This document shows positions 47,057 to 57,739 of a stretch of 64,000 nt of DNA, piece by piece. The notes under the pieces are model-generated. The model ran no database searches and was not told the origin of the DNA. It worked only from the letters and a program-made list of their open reading frames with translations. Positions within the stretch are counted from its first letter, which is position 1. Each line of letters begins with the position of its first letter. Position numbers and translations under genes: made by a program. This stretch comes from Sapria himalayana (taxonomy: Eukaryota; Streptophyta; Magnoliopsida; Malpighiales; Rafflesiaceae): assembly GCA_029783825.1 (NCBI GenBank), contig JAREIK010002463.1, forward strand, positions 1,386,224-1,450,223, given 5' to 3'.

Positions 47057-50010
47057 TAGAAATTTCAAATGGATCGGGTAACCTGAGCATGGCCCATGAC
47101 ATGACATGGTTTACCTATGCATAGCCTAGCATGGCATGGTCTAGAACTATGCTTGATCCTAGATTATGCTACCCCGTAGTATGGTTCATGCCTCATGTTG
47201 GGCTAGGCACAACCCACGTGCCTAGACCAAAGGCATAGTCCACTAGCTTGAGGATCCAGGGCCAACTACAATCAGGTCATGGCTCATAGGTCAAGTCCAG
47301 TAGGGTGACTGCCAAATGGAGCAGGGCTTTTTAAGAAAAAATCTGGTCATGCAAGCTAGATCTTGCTTACATAACCAATTGTAATTGGCTGGCCATGTTA
47401 GTTGGCCACCCATTGCATTTTCATGCAACGGGCTTCCGACAAAGACAGTGACTGGCCATGTCTATCATTGTCCATGTCGGCTCACAATGATAATAAGAAA
47501 AATAATAATTTAACATCTGAAATTACTATAGCTATCTGATTGATTTCAATAGCTATTGAAGCTTGAATCTGATTGGATGTTAAAATTTTTGCCTATTTAA
47601 AATACAAAATAAAATAATAAAAAATAAAATATATGTTTTTTAATAAATTTAAATTTTCTTTTTTCTATATAAATAGAAAAGAAAAAATAATTCTTAATTT
47701 CTTCTCATTTCTCTGACTCTCTAAGTTTATAAGAGTAGTATGATCTCTCTTTAGTATATTATTTTGTAATATATATATTAGATATACATATATAGTATAT
47801 TATACTTTTTTTTATTTCAATTTACATTCAACATTTGTGCATAAGAGAATGGGATAGATAGTTCATAATGGTGTGGATATGCTTGTCAGCCTATGCAACA
47901 CTACAAGTTAGTTGTGCAAACTCTGGAGAATAGAATTTACAACAGAGTAGTATGTGGTATGGTACTAGTTTTTTTATTTTTTGGTTACAATGCTACTTTA
48001 GAAATTTTTACAATTTTAATTTAATATTTTATTTAAATAATATAAATAAATATAAATGTCAGTTAATTTAATAAAAATGAGTATCAAATCGACATGGATA
48101 TAGATATAGATAACAATGATAACCCAATCAAAATATTTTCCAACAGCCTTGACTCATGCTCATATGCCTTTTAAAAAATTTAAAAACTATGCAAATATTA
48201 GTAGTGTAGACATACATTAAAATAATAAAAACTAAAAAATTTAGAAATATCGATAAAAAATCAGCATTATGTATATATTGTAAAAATATATATACATATA
48301 ATAGGGAATATGGGACTGAGCACATAAAAAAATATGTTGATCAATACACCTAAAAATATGATAAATTAGATTTGAGGTAAACCAAACTTAGCAATGGGGT
48401 ATTTCAAGATGGATCAAGTTTAGCTTAATTGACCCCTTCATATAACGTAATAATGTTAGGATGGAAGGCATGATCAAACTAATTATTATTATGAGTCTCT
48501 CATTTAGATTTTTGGAGGATCAAAGGGTAGTCTATAATATGTAAAACTACTCACACCTTGCTTATCTCAAGATTCCTAGGTCCACAAGTAGGAATGACAT
48601 AATAAAATTTTAAAAATTAAAAAAAAATAATTGATAACCAATGAATTTAGGATACTTTGAAATGTAGTATATATGACATCCGATATATGCACTAAGACTT
48701 CCAAGTGCGTATTAGAAAAATAATTTGCATACCTCATCGCCTTCTACTAAGACTCTAAATGGAAACTTAATAAAAAATACTAGGATTTCCTAAGATTCTC
48801 TATCATCATGATGGTCCTACCATATATGAGTGTATAATCTGGATTTTTAGAGAATATGATATTCAAAATAAAATATTTTGTATGACTTTTGAAAATGCTT
48901 CTAATAGTAGAATAGCTATTAAGTATGTTATAACTATTAAAGATGGGTCATTATGTGAGATATTTCATGTTAAGTACACGTGTCATATGATTAATCTGAT
49001 AGTAAAGGTGGGAATGAAAATTGTTACTCCTACACTATAAAAAAATAAGAAATTAACTAAAATATCTTATGACATCTTACAGATAACATGTGTTTAGCAG
49101 CCTATGTTTGTCCATGGGGCTTAAAAATAAAAATAATTTCAAATGAATGTGAGTCACTATTGGAACTACACCTACCTAATGTTGGAGTCGTGTTGGCTAC
49201 CAACATATGATATTCAACTATGTTAATAGTAAAAATGATGATCTTATTATTGACAATTATGATAGGCATATAGAAACTTCATTTATGAAATTTTTAAAAT
49301 TTTTCAATGAGATGATGAATATATATTCATCTATATATACTTTCATCACTTGCATTACACTTAGGTGCTTATATAATATTAGTTGTATGTTTAGTATGTA
49401 TAAAGGTCACCTTGCATTTAGTGTCATGGCTATTGAGATAGAGACTGAATATTTGAAAAACTATTTTTCCATTCCAACTTTGTATTGTTTGGTTGCCTAT
49501 AAGGATCATAGGATTAAAGTTGAAGGGATAGAAAATATGTTGACAAACATATCCATGTGCATTAACCAATTGCACCAACCTAAAGGGTTCATTCTAAAAA
49601 AATTAACTGACTTGTTTTTATATTAATTTTAAGTATTATAGCTATAGTCATGCTTTCAGTATCAATATTAATACTATATTTGAAGATAATGACTTTTTTA
49701 TTTAGTTAGTCAAGGGAAAATGGTAGGGTCATCCTTTGAATAAGAATGAGTTATCTTGGTACTTAGATACTAATTATTACTCCATCCTATTATTGGTGAT
49801 AATAAAAACTTGGATATTTTACTATATTAGAAATCATATGAATCTTTTGATCTCATGCTATCTAAGATGATACATGATCTATTAACATGTCCAGTGTCTA
49901 ACATTGTATCAAAGTCAACTTTTTATGTGCTAATCAATATCATTTCAGATAGAAGATCAAGATAATTATCAAATATCATAGAGACACTTGCATGGTCAAT
50001 CATGGTTGAG
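47057..50010 (+). mobile_element. hAT element hAT-2 (right end not found)
   Basis: The left end TAGAAATTTCAAATGG is like hAT-1's TAGAGGTTTCAAATGG. The first 250 bp are decayed GC-rich terminal sequence ('catggcccatgacatgacatgg', 'gggctaggcacaaccc'), sharing words with the nested element at 37.4 kb. A transposase remnant follows on the plus strand. No CCATTTGAAACCTCTA-type right end is seen; from about 50,015 the sequence is gypsy-like, so the right end is probably deleted. Confidence 0.6.
48650..50010 (+). pseudogene. hAT transposase remnant (RICESLEEPER type)
   Basis: Same gene as in hAT-1. Motifs in order: YMTSDICTKTSK and DSKWKLNKK (48,670-48,770); FENASNSRIAI (about 48,888-48,925), where the family has D-N-A-S-N and the Asp is Glu. 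Next FHVKYTCHMINLIVKVG (about 48,964-49,015), the 'HVRCAAHILNLIV.DG' motif. Then FMKFLKFFNEMMNIYSS (49,281-49,335) and the YLKNYFS/YLKYW region. Last is KMIHDLLTCPVSNIVSKSTF (about 49,865-49,925), the C-terminal dimerisation motif. Frames change at least twice and stops occur, e.g. after VTPTL near 49,035. The central 139 codons (49,207-49,626) are open. Confidence 0.85.
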
Positions 50011-50014
50011 TTCG

Positions 50015-51100
50015 AAAGTTAAATTGAAAGTCGCCACTTTTTAAGAAAATGTCAAAATTTTTGTCTCTTTCTAACTTTAGAATGTTGTAGCATTGGGAAT
50101 GACATTTAGTCACAGTACTAGAAATAGGCCACATCTTTATCCTCTCTCTTCCATCACATGGTCACGACATTGAGAATGGGCACAGCTACACATTTTACTT
50201 TTATAATACTAAGTCACAGTTTTGAGAATGTTCATGGCTTGTATATTTTACCTTTGTAACTCAAAGTCATGCACTAGACATAAACTATGGATTTAGTCAT
50301 TTCTCCTAGAGATTTAAAACATGACCCTAGAAATGCTCGGGGCTCAAGTATTGCTCTCTAGTACTTTCTATAGTTAAAAGTCATGGAGTTGGGAATAACA
50401 TCATAAATTTTTATTAGAATTAATAGCTTTATAATAAGAAAATCATGGTGCTACAAGCTTTCAATGGCTTTGAGCATTAGTGGGGCACTTGGATGCAATG
50501 ACATGAAATTAATAGTATGTCCATAAAAAATATTATGAGCTAGTATGATTATTACTCCAAAAAAATTTTGCAACAAAAAAAAATATATTGTATAGTGAGA
50601 TAATTGTATCAAAGAGATGTCAGATTCATGAAATATGAAGATGCAACAAATATTTGTGAAGAGTTTCAATCATTATAGATGTCAAAACTATCCTATAGCT
50701 CATTAATGTATACCAAAGTCATAATATAGTGAATATTATGACTTTGCATGATTTTTTCTTTTTTTTTTCTTCTCACCAATCCTCTAAGTCTCTATTTCAT
50801 ATAAAAATCATACATTTACAATATTATTCATCATAATCAATCAAAGACCACAATTTAGTTAAATTATCCATTTTAAATCTCATATCTATATAAACAAATC
50901 ATGAATATTCACCAAAATAACTAGTTTTATTTGGTATTTGGCATGTTGAACAAACTCTCATACTATAGTACTAATACTCAAGTAATTACTCTTTCTCTAT
51001 AAGAAAAAACTTTACATTCCATCCACTACACACAAATTCAACATGAAATTGATTACAAAACCACAATATCAAAATAAACAAAAAATATAAGTCAATGAGG
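50015..51100 (-). repeat. Ty3/gypsy 3' internal region, minus orientation
   Basis: Carries 'catgac' and 'gtcatgg' words and, near 50,800-51,000, the block shared with 4,440-4,680 and 13,590-13,760. No coding domain. Confidence 0.45.
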
Positions 51101-51532
51101 TGAGAGAGGCCGGTGGTATGACTTCTATTTTGGATCAAACTCCTTTAAGGAGAAATATGCTCTAAAGTGCTCAAATAGTGGCATTAAAGTGGATAGTTTC
51201 TCTGGATCTCCCTCGTTGGTAGCTATCTAATTCAATATCTTCAATAAAATGCCAAGAAATGCATCTCATTGTATCTCATTAGAGTTTAGTGCACCTTCAA
51301 AAGATCTCATTTCAAAGTATAATTTTTTTTTTGGTTCACATTGTTTTTTCTCCATTAATTCTTCTATCCAATGGTTCTTTTGATATAAAGTGTCTCCTCC
51401 AATTCTTTTATCTCTCATAGCCATCATGTTATTCTAATCTATTGTAAAAGCATCATAAGTCATTAAACTTTCCAAACAATTTAGCATTGCACATCACCCT
51501 AGTCTCCACTTGTTTCATCACTTCTTCCATAA
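51101..51532. other. Unassigned sequence left of CACTA-2
   Basis: Read on the minus strand it contains broken frames rich in Met, Glu, Lys and Arg (for example MRDKRIGGDTLY), suggesting a further retroelement coding remnant. I cannot place it in a family. Confidence 0.3.
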
Positions 51533-52010
51533 CACTACAAGAAAATTCCCAAATAGCTAGGGACAATTCCATAGCTAAATGGGCATTTTCCATCACTAAA
51601 CGAGATATAGTGACAGATTAATGATAGATTAGTTATCTATCTAAAGTGCTCGTCGCTAAAATTTAGTTAGGAAAAGTGTCCCTAACTAAAATTTAGTGTC
51701 AGAAAAATCTCTAGCTAAAAAAATAATTTCTCTAACTAAATTAGTAAGCTAAATGAGATTTTTCGTCGCTAAACGGATTTAACGATGGAAGCTATCCCAA
51801 GCTAAAGTGCACGTCGCTAAAAATTAGCAATGGAAATGGTCCTTAGCAAATAAATTTAGCGACAGAAAAAATCCATTAATAAAACAAAAGATATCCCTAA
51901 CTAAATTAGCTAGGGAAAATGACCCTAGCTAATTTAACAAGGGATTTTTCCCTAGCTAAATTAGCTAGGAATTTTTCCTAGCTATTTTAATTTCGAAACT
52001 ATTTTTAGAA
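51533..52010. repeat. CACTA-2 terminus and subterminal repeats
   Basis: After the terminal CACTACAAGAAAATTCCC, words of the type TCGCTAAA.TTAG and CCCTAGCTAAATTAGCTAGG recur in both orientations at intervals of 20-60 bp. They share the CTAGCTAA core with CACTA-1 and are candidate sites for the element's DNA-binding protein. Confidence 0.75.
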
Positions 52011-52619
52011 TTTAATTTATTTTAAAATTTTTTAATTAAATAATTTAATATTTTTATTTCAAATTGAATAAAAATAGAAACTATAAATGATGATATATAA
52101 TTAACAAAAAATAAAATCATTAAATAACTTATTCTAATATAATATTTTACATAAAAAAATAACAAAATTTTATTACATCTTATATCGACAGTGCATAAAG
52201 TATAATTTATCCATTCATTTACGTTGCTTTCTCTCTCTCACTACTCCTCAAATCATCATTTTTCTACTACGACAAATCTGTTCAAGTCATGACACATTAT
52301 GTCTAGTTAAAATTCTCATCACTTATACAAGCTTTGTATGGGGAACAATGCAGTACCATATCTGTAAGAAATTTAAACCACTCAATCAAATTAAAATAAA
52401 AAAAAGTTATGTTTTGATAAATATATAATACTGTAGTATATATGTAAATATATACTAGCACTTCACTCGTACATATATTACTACAGTATATGTACATAAA
52501 AAATGAAGTATTATGTGTACTCATATATTGAGTACAAATATACTCAGTATATATGTACATAAAATACTGTAGTATTAATATGTAGGTATATACTGAGTAC
52601 ATATGTACGTATATATCAC

Positions 52620-52940
52620 ATTTGTTGTTGTTGCTGCTATTGTCGCTGCCGCTGCCATTCCTACCACGCCCACTGATGTTGCCGCTGCTACCGCCGCTAC
52701 CGCTACTACTACTGTTGCCACTAATGCCTGTGCTACCGTTGCTGTTGTTGTTGCCGCTGCTGCCAGTACTACCTCTGCTGCCACTGCTACCGCTGCTGCC
52801 TCCACTGTAGCTACTGCCGCCTCTGCCGCCGCTACCACCGCTACTTCCGCTACCACCACTGCTACCGTTGCCACTGCTACCTCCACTACTATCGCTACCT
52901 CTATTGCCACCGATACCACTACTACTACTACTACTACTAC
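52620..52940 (-). repeat. Ser/Gly-encoding triplet array, copy A
   Basis: A run of imperfect GNN/ANN triplets, on the minus strand mostly AGT, AGC, GGT and GGC, with a pure (ACT)n run at the end (52,917-52,941). One minus-strand frame reads Ser/Gly/Asn throughout and continues from QSQVHQSSIIARHTFII just upstream. The other two frames give Ala/Val or Leu/Pro strings, as any such array does. Confidence 0.85.
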
Positions 52941-53439
52941 TGATAATAAAAGTATGACGGGCGATGATGCTCGACTGATGAACTTGAGATTGAGTGAGTT
53001 TTTGACGAGTCGGCGAGTTGCTTCTCCCAAAATAGGACCCAATATTCCTTCTGGACCAAAATTATACGACTGCATGAGCATCATCATCAACATCATTCTA
53101 AGACCTAGTACAATTAGAACCAATCATTACTGAATCTAGAGCAACAAAACTTATTTTCTCATACGTTCATTTTGTACCATGTGATAATTACATATCAATA
53201 CAATTACTAAGATTTTTATAACCAACTTCTATCGACCTGGCATGCCTAGACCAGAAATATCATCCCACAGCTTTAGGAAGAGTATAATATACATTGCTTT
53301 TATTACCTACATCAGTGAGTAATGCACGATGATGATCAGACCAACCCAAGCAATTATATATTCAAGTGTGTCTATGTGTAAATAGGTGTGTACGTAAGAC
53401 AATATATACAAGTCTACAAATAAATCAATGCTCCCACTT

Positions 53440-53705
53440 ATGTATATACTCAATATATATGTACGTATATACCACAGTATAAATGTACATATATACCGAG
53501 TATATACATGCATATATACTATAGTATATAAGTGTATATATTGAATATATACATAAAAATATACTCAGTGTATACGAACATATATATTCGGTATATACGT
53601 ACTTATATATATAGTATATACGTAGATATATACTCAGTATATACATACATTTATACCAAGTATATTTGTCCGTATATACTATAGTATTATATGTACGTAT
53701 ATATA
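53440..53705. repeat. TATA-rich palindromic minisatellite, copy A
   Basis: Successive variants of GTATATACTCAGTATATAC and its relatives, joined by GTAC-containing spacers, at roughly 18-40 bp intervals. Each core is a near-perfect inverted repeat. A similar shorter block lies at 52,425-52,620 on the other side of the triplet array. Confidence 0.85.
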
Positions 53706-54837
53706 ATCACATATCCTTAGACGGCACACACACTTGTACTTTAATGCAAATACACATACCATCAAAGACAAGATGAGAAAATAATATAGGAGTTAAAAAA
53801 ATTGAATATAGGTCTCTCGGGCATGGTCAGCATTTCTCATTCTTTTTCTTCTGGTACTCAACGCAGATAGATAACATTGTTACACCTGCACTTGGAGCAT
53901 AACATACTACATTTACAAACTAATAACTGATAACAAGTTGTGACAGATCTGAACTGCAACGACGCATATCTATACAAAATAAAAGTGTAAAGAACAAACA
54001 TGGATTTGCGTGGAATTAATTTTTTTGGTTCATCTCACTACTTCACAAGCTCAGGTGTTGTTCCCAGCACCATGGAGAACCAGCCAAGGCTTTTACATAC
54101 CTATAATAGGCAAAAACTCTACCCAAAAATATCAAAGACACAAATATATTCACGGATATATAAAAATAGTTATTAAAGACTTGAACAAATACAAATTAAA
54201 GTTGATTGTCATACAGCTTCAACAAAAATTTAATTAAATAATTTAATATTTTTATATTACATAAAATAGAAACTATAAATGATAATTTTTAATTAACAAA
54301 AAAATGCATTTAATAACTTTTCTAATACAATATATAACATAACTAAAACAAAAAAAAAATAACAAAATTTTATTACATCTTATTCATCAATTTATCTACT
54401 AATAGTGCATAAAGTATAATCTATCCATGCATTGATGTTGTTTTTTTCCCTCTACTCCTCCGATCATCAACTTTTAACTCTGAAAAAGTTATCCGAGTCA
54501 TGGTGTGTCATGTTTATTGAAAAATCCCTTTACTTATACAAGGTTTGTATGGGGAACGATGCGATACCATATATATAAGAAATTTAAACTACTCAATCAA
54601 ATCAAAATAAATAAAAAAAACTATGTTTTCATAAACATATATTACTGCAGTAAATATGTACATATATAATAGCATTTCACTCATACATATATTAATGCAG
54701 TATATGTACAAATAAACTATAGTATTATGTGTACATATATACTGAGTACATATATACTCAGTAAATATGTACATAAAATACTATAGTATTATATGTACGT
54801 ATATACTGACTATAAAGGTATGTATATACTACATTTA

Positions 54838-55110
54838 TTGCAGTTGCTCCTGCTCCCGCTACTGTCGATGCTGCTACCATTGCCACTGCTGCCACTGCTG
54901 CTGCCGGTGCTGCCACTGCTGCCACCGCTGTAGCTGCTGCCATCGTTGTCGCTACTGCCGCCACTATCGCCGCTGCCACCGCTGTCATTGTTATTGCCGC
55001 TACCACCGCTGCCACTGCTGCCACCGCTGTCATTGCTGCCACTACTGCCATTGCTGTCGTCATTGCTGCCGCCATCGCCACTGCCGCTACTACCACTGTT
55101 GATAATAAAT
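54838..55110 (-). repeat. Ser/Gly-encoding triplet array, copy B
   Basis: On the minus strand the frame reads AQSQVHQSSINARHTFIINS and then Gly/Ser/Asn/Asp repeats to about 54,840. Both arrays keep the same preceding residues (QSQVHQSSI, ARHTFII) in the same frame, which argues that this frame was once translated. Confidence 0.8.
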
Positions 55111-55574
55111 GTGTGGCGGGCGTTGATGCTCGACTGATGAACTTGAGATTGAGCGAGGTTTGATGAGGTGGCGAGCTTCTTCTCCCAAAATAGGTCCATA
55201 ATTACATGACACTACAAGAGCATCATCATCGACATCATTCTAAAACCTAGTATAATTAGAGCCAATCATTGTAGAATCTAGAGCATCAAAGCTTATTTAC
55301 TCATAAGTTCGCTTCGTACCATGTGATAATTGCATATCAATACAATTACTAAGAATTTTATGACTAACCTCTATTTGCTTAGCTGGCCTAGACTAGAAAT
55401 ATCATCCCACAGCTTAAGGAAAAGTCTAATATCCATTGCTTTTATTACCTAAATCAGTGAGCAATGCATGATGATGACCATACCAGCCTGAGCAATTATA
55501 TATTCAAAAGTGTGTCTGTGTGTAAATAAGTATGTACGTATGACAATATATACATGTTTACAAATAAATATATG

Positions 55575-55895
55575 CACCGACTTATGTATATACTCGGTAT
55601 ATACATACATATATACTACAGTATAAAAGTATGTATTACCGAGTATATACGGATGTATATACTACAATATAAAAGTACGTATATACCGAGTATATACATA
55701 CGCATATAATGTAGTATATAAGTATGTATATACTGAGTATATATGTACAAATATACTCAATATATACAAACATATATACTCGGTATATATGTATTTATAT
55801 ACTCAGTATATACATAGATATATACTTAGTATATACGTCCATTTATACCAAGTATATATCTATGTATATACTATAGTATTATATGTATGTATGTA
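55575..55895. repeat. TATA-rich palindromic minisatellite, copy B
   Basis: Variants of 'actcggtatatac' and 'gtatatactgagtatata' in alternating orientation, similar to 53,440-53,705. A short counterpart lies at 54,640-54,835. Confidence 0.85.
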
Positions 55896-56749
55896 TAATC
55901 ACATAGCCTTAGATGACACACACACTTGTACTTTAATGCAAATACACAAACTATCAAAGAAAAAAGAAGAAAATAATATAGGACTTAAAAACACGCATAT
56001 AGGTCTCTCAGGCATGGTCAGCATTTCTCGTTTTTTTTCTTCTGGTACTCAACGCAGATAAAAAGAAGAACATTGTTACACCTGCACATGGAGCATAACA
56101 TACTATATTTACAAACTAATAACTGATAACAAGCAGTCACAAATCTGAACTACAACTATGCATATCTGCACAAAATAAGAGTGTAAAGAACAAACTTGCA
56201 TTTGCGTGGAATTAAATTTTTGGTTTATCTCACAGCTTCAGAAGCTAAGGTGTTGTTCCCAGCACCATGGAGGACCAACCAAGGCTTTTACATACCTATA
56301 ATAGACTAAAACTCTACCCAAAAAATTCAGAGACATACAAACATATTCACAGATATATAAAAATAGTTATTATAGACATGAACAACCACAAATTAAAGTT
56401 GATTGTCATACAATTTCAACAAAAATCCAAAAGATGTTCAGAAATGATGTTTAGAGAGAAAGAGAGTGAAAACATAAAATAATTTAGAAATAATAAAGAA
56501 TAAAAATCTAGGCCTCCTTTTGATAAAGCTGAAATCGGTAAATATGGGACCCATGCATTGGAAGGACCATGGCAATGTCTGAATGCTTTGAATCAAAATT
56601 TTTTCGTACGTCTCATATAATGTGTCCTGCAAATATTCATTATTAGGTTAATCAAAAAAGCAAAGAACAAAACCATGATAAAAAAATTGAAACCTGCAAA
56701 AAAAATCATATTTATTTCCTACACATAAACAAAAATCAATAACAGTTCA

Positions 56750-57575
56750 GAAATAATTCTCATTCGAAATCATCCTCATAATTTGTAGGGAATGCTAGCC
56801 TCTCATGCAAGGTTTCATAGCTGGATCTCGGAATGCTATCTTTTGCGCCAATGCCGCTAACTGTTACTCCATATAGGACATTAATGCTGCATTACATTCT
56901 TAATTTCTTTCATCGCATTGGTTATTTTTTTAATTTCTTGCATTTCTTCCATAAAATTAGTATACTACTCATCCTTTTGTTATTTTATTTCATATATTTC
57001 TTTCTTCAAATGAGATATCTGCTCATTCTTCTATTCTTTTATTTCATATATTTTTTCTTTCAAATGAGATATCTGCTTATCCTTCTTTTTAATTTCGGTC
57101 TCCATAACTGCAATACGTTCATTTGTGTTCTATTGCTTGTTATTTGACCACCTCATCCACCATTGCTGAGACAAATAAATTAGGAGCACGACTGTTACAG
57201 CACTCCCTTCGAGCTAATTCCGTACTCTCGCTACTTCTTACGACCTCCTATGGTCTCCAAATAAATAGGATCATAGTCACTTGGTTGAAGATCCATAGAA
57301 CCCTCAACTTGTTGATGAGCAGCAGTCACACGTTCTTGAGATAAAATAGAGAAAAATACTATTCTAGATTTATATAAAATAAAATAAATATTTTGCATTC
57401 CAAATAATTTTCAAAATGTACTATAGTATTATAAAATCTTATTAATATAACAAATACTTACATCAATCATCTGAGACTTGTTGTCAACAAACTGACCATC
57501 CACTTTCTTCACATGCATCTTCCTAAAAATCTCATAAAAATTTGGATCTCGACCTAATTCTCCAGCCTAGAATAT
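56750..57575 (-). pseudogene. CACTA second gene remnant (Transposase_24 / Ptta type)
   Basis: Read on the minus strand, the first part (57,570-57,472) gives ELGRDPNFYEIFRKMHVKK and FVDNKSQMID, the Transposase_24 signature ('LGREP....ELF..TH.kkdG.fVD..S'). A splice donor GTAAGT (57,466-57,471, reversed) and an acceptor AG near 57,335 would remove about 137 bp. The next part reads ERVTAAHQQVEGSMDLQPSD then YDPIYLETIGGRKK, then decays. A coiled-coil tail follows (57,115-56,900), NERIAVMETEIKKKDKQISH, with an 18-residue repeat whose DNA period is 54 bp (57,007 and 57,061). Stops are frequent. Such proteins are the DNA-binding partner gene of plant CACTA elements. The part below 56,750 is unassigned. 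Confidence 0.75.
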
Positions 57576-57739
57576 ATTTTTATTAAGTCATAAAAAACAA
57601 ATGATCAAAAAATTTAACAAAATTAATAAAACCATGCAGAGATTTGATTTATTTGACTATTAGTACAACCACTAAATATATAAATATTTAAAATTTTAAA
57701 ATTGTACCAAATCTCACGCATGCTCATTGCTCAAATTTG

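Larger units (their letters stand above)
52032..54229. repeat. 2.2-kb tandem block, copy A
   Basis: It begins TTAATTAAATAATTTAATAT and is followed directly by copy B, which begins with the same word at 54,230. Landmarks match in order: 'ggggaac.atgc.ataccata' (52,339 and 54,550), the triplet array, 'atgctcgactgatgaacttg' (52,967 and 55,126), 'gtgataatt.catatcaatac', 'tcagcatttctc', and 'ggtgttgttcccagcaccatgg' (54,054 and 56,249). Offsets are 2,159-2,211 bp. Divergence is moderate, so the duplication is not recent. Confidence 0.9.
54230..56426. repeat. 2.2-kb tandem block, copy B
   Basis: Second copy of the block, 2,197 bp, with a shorter triplet array (54,838-55,110) and its own palindromic minisatellites (54,640-54,835 and 55,575-55,895). 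It ends at 'tcaacaaaaat' (56,416-56,426), after which sequence unique to CACTA-2 begins. Confidence 0.9.
51533..57720 (-). mobile_element. CACTA (En/Spm) element CACTA-2, truncated on the right
   Basis: It starts with CACTACAAGAAAATTCCC, the canonical plant CACTA terminus. Subterminal repeats, a duplicated 2.2 kb block and a minus-strand Transposase_24-type gene remnant follow. With the gene on the minus strand, 51,533 is the element's 3' end. A TNPD gene would be expected to the right of 57,720, but a copia remnant occupies that place. So this is the 3' half of an element of the same family as CACTA-1, which keeps only the 5' half. The three bases before the terminus are TAA. Confidence 0.75.

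Noticed and set aside
47057..50015. hAT-2 as an intact mobile element
   Set aside because: No right terminus or matching octamer was found, and the transposase has stops and a substituted catalytic-region Asp.
52603..53133. Plus-strand Ala/Thr frame and minus-strand Val/Ala frame over the triplet array
   Set aside because: Any triplet array gives open frames in several registers. Only the Ser/Gly minus frame keeps its flanking residues in both copies.
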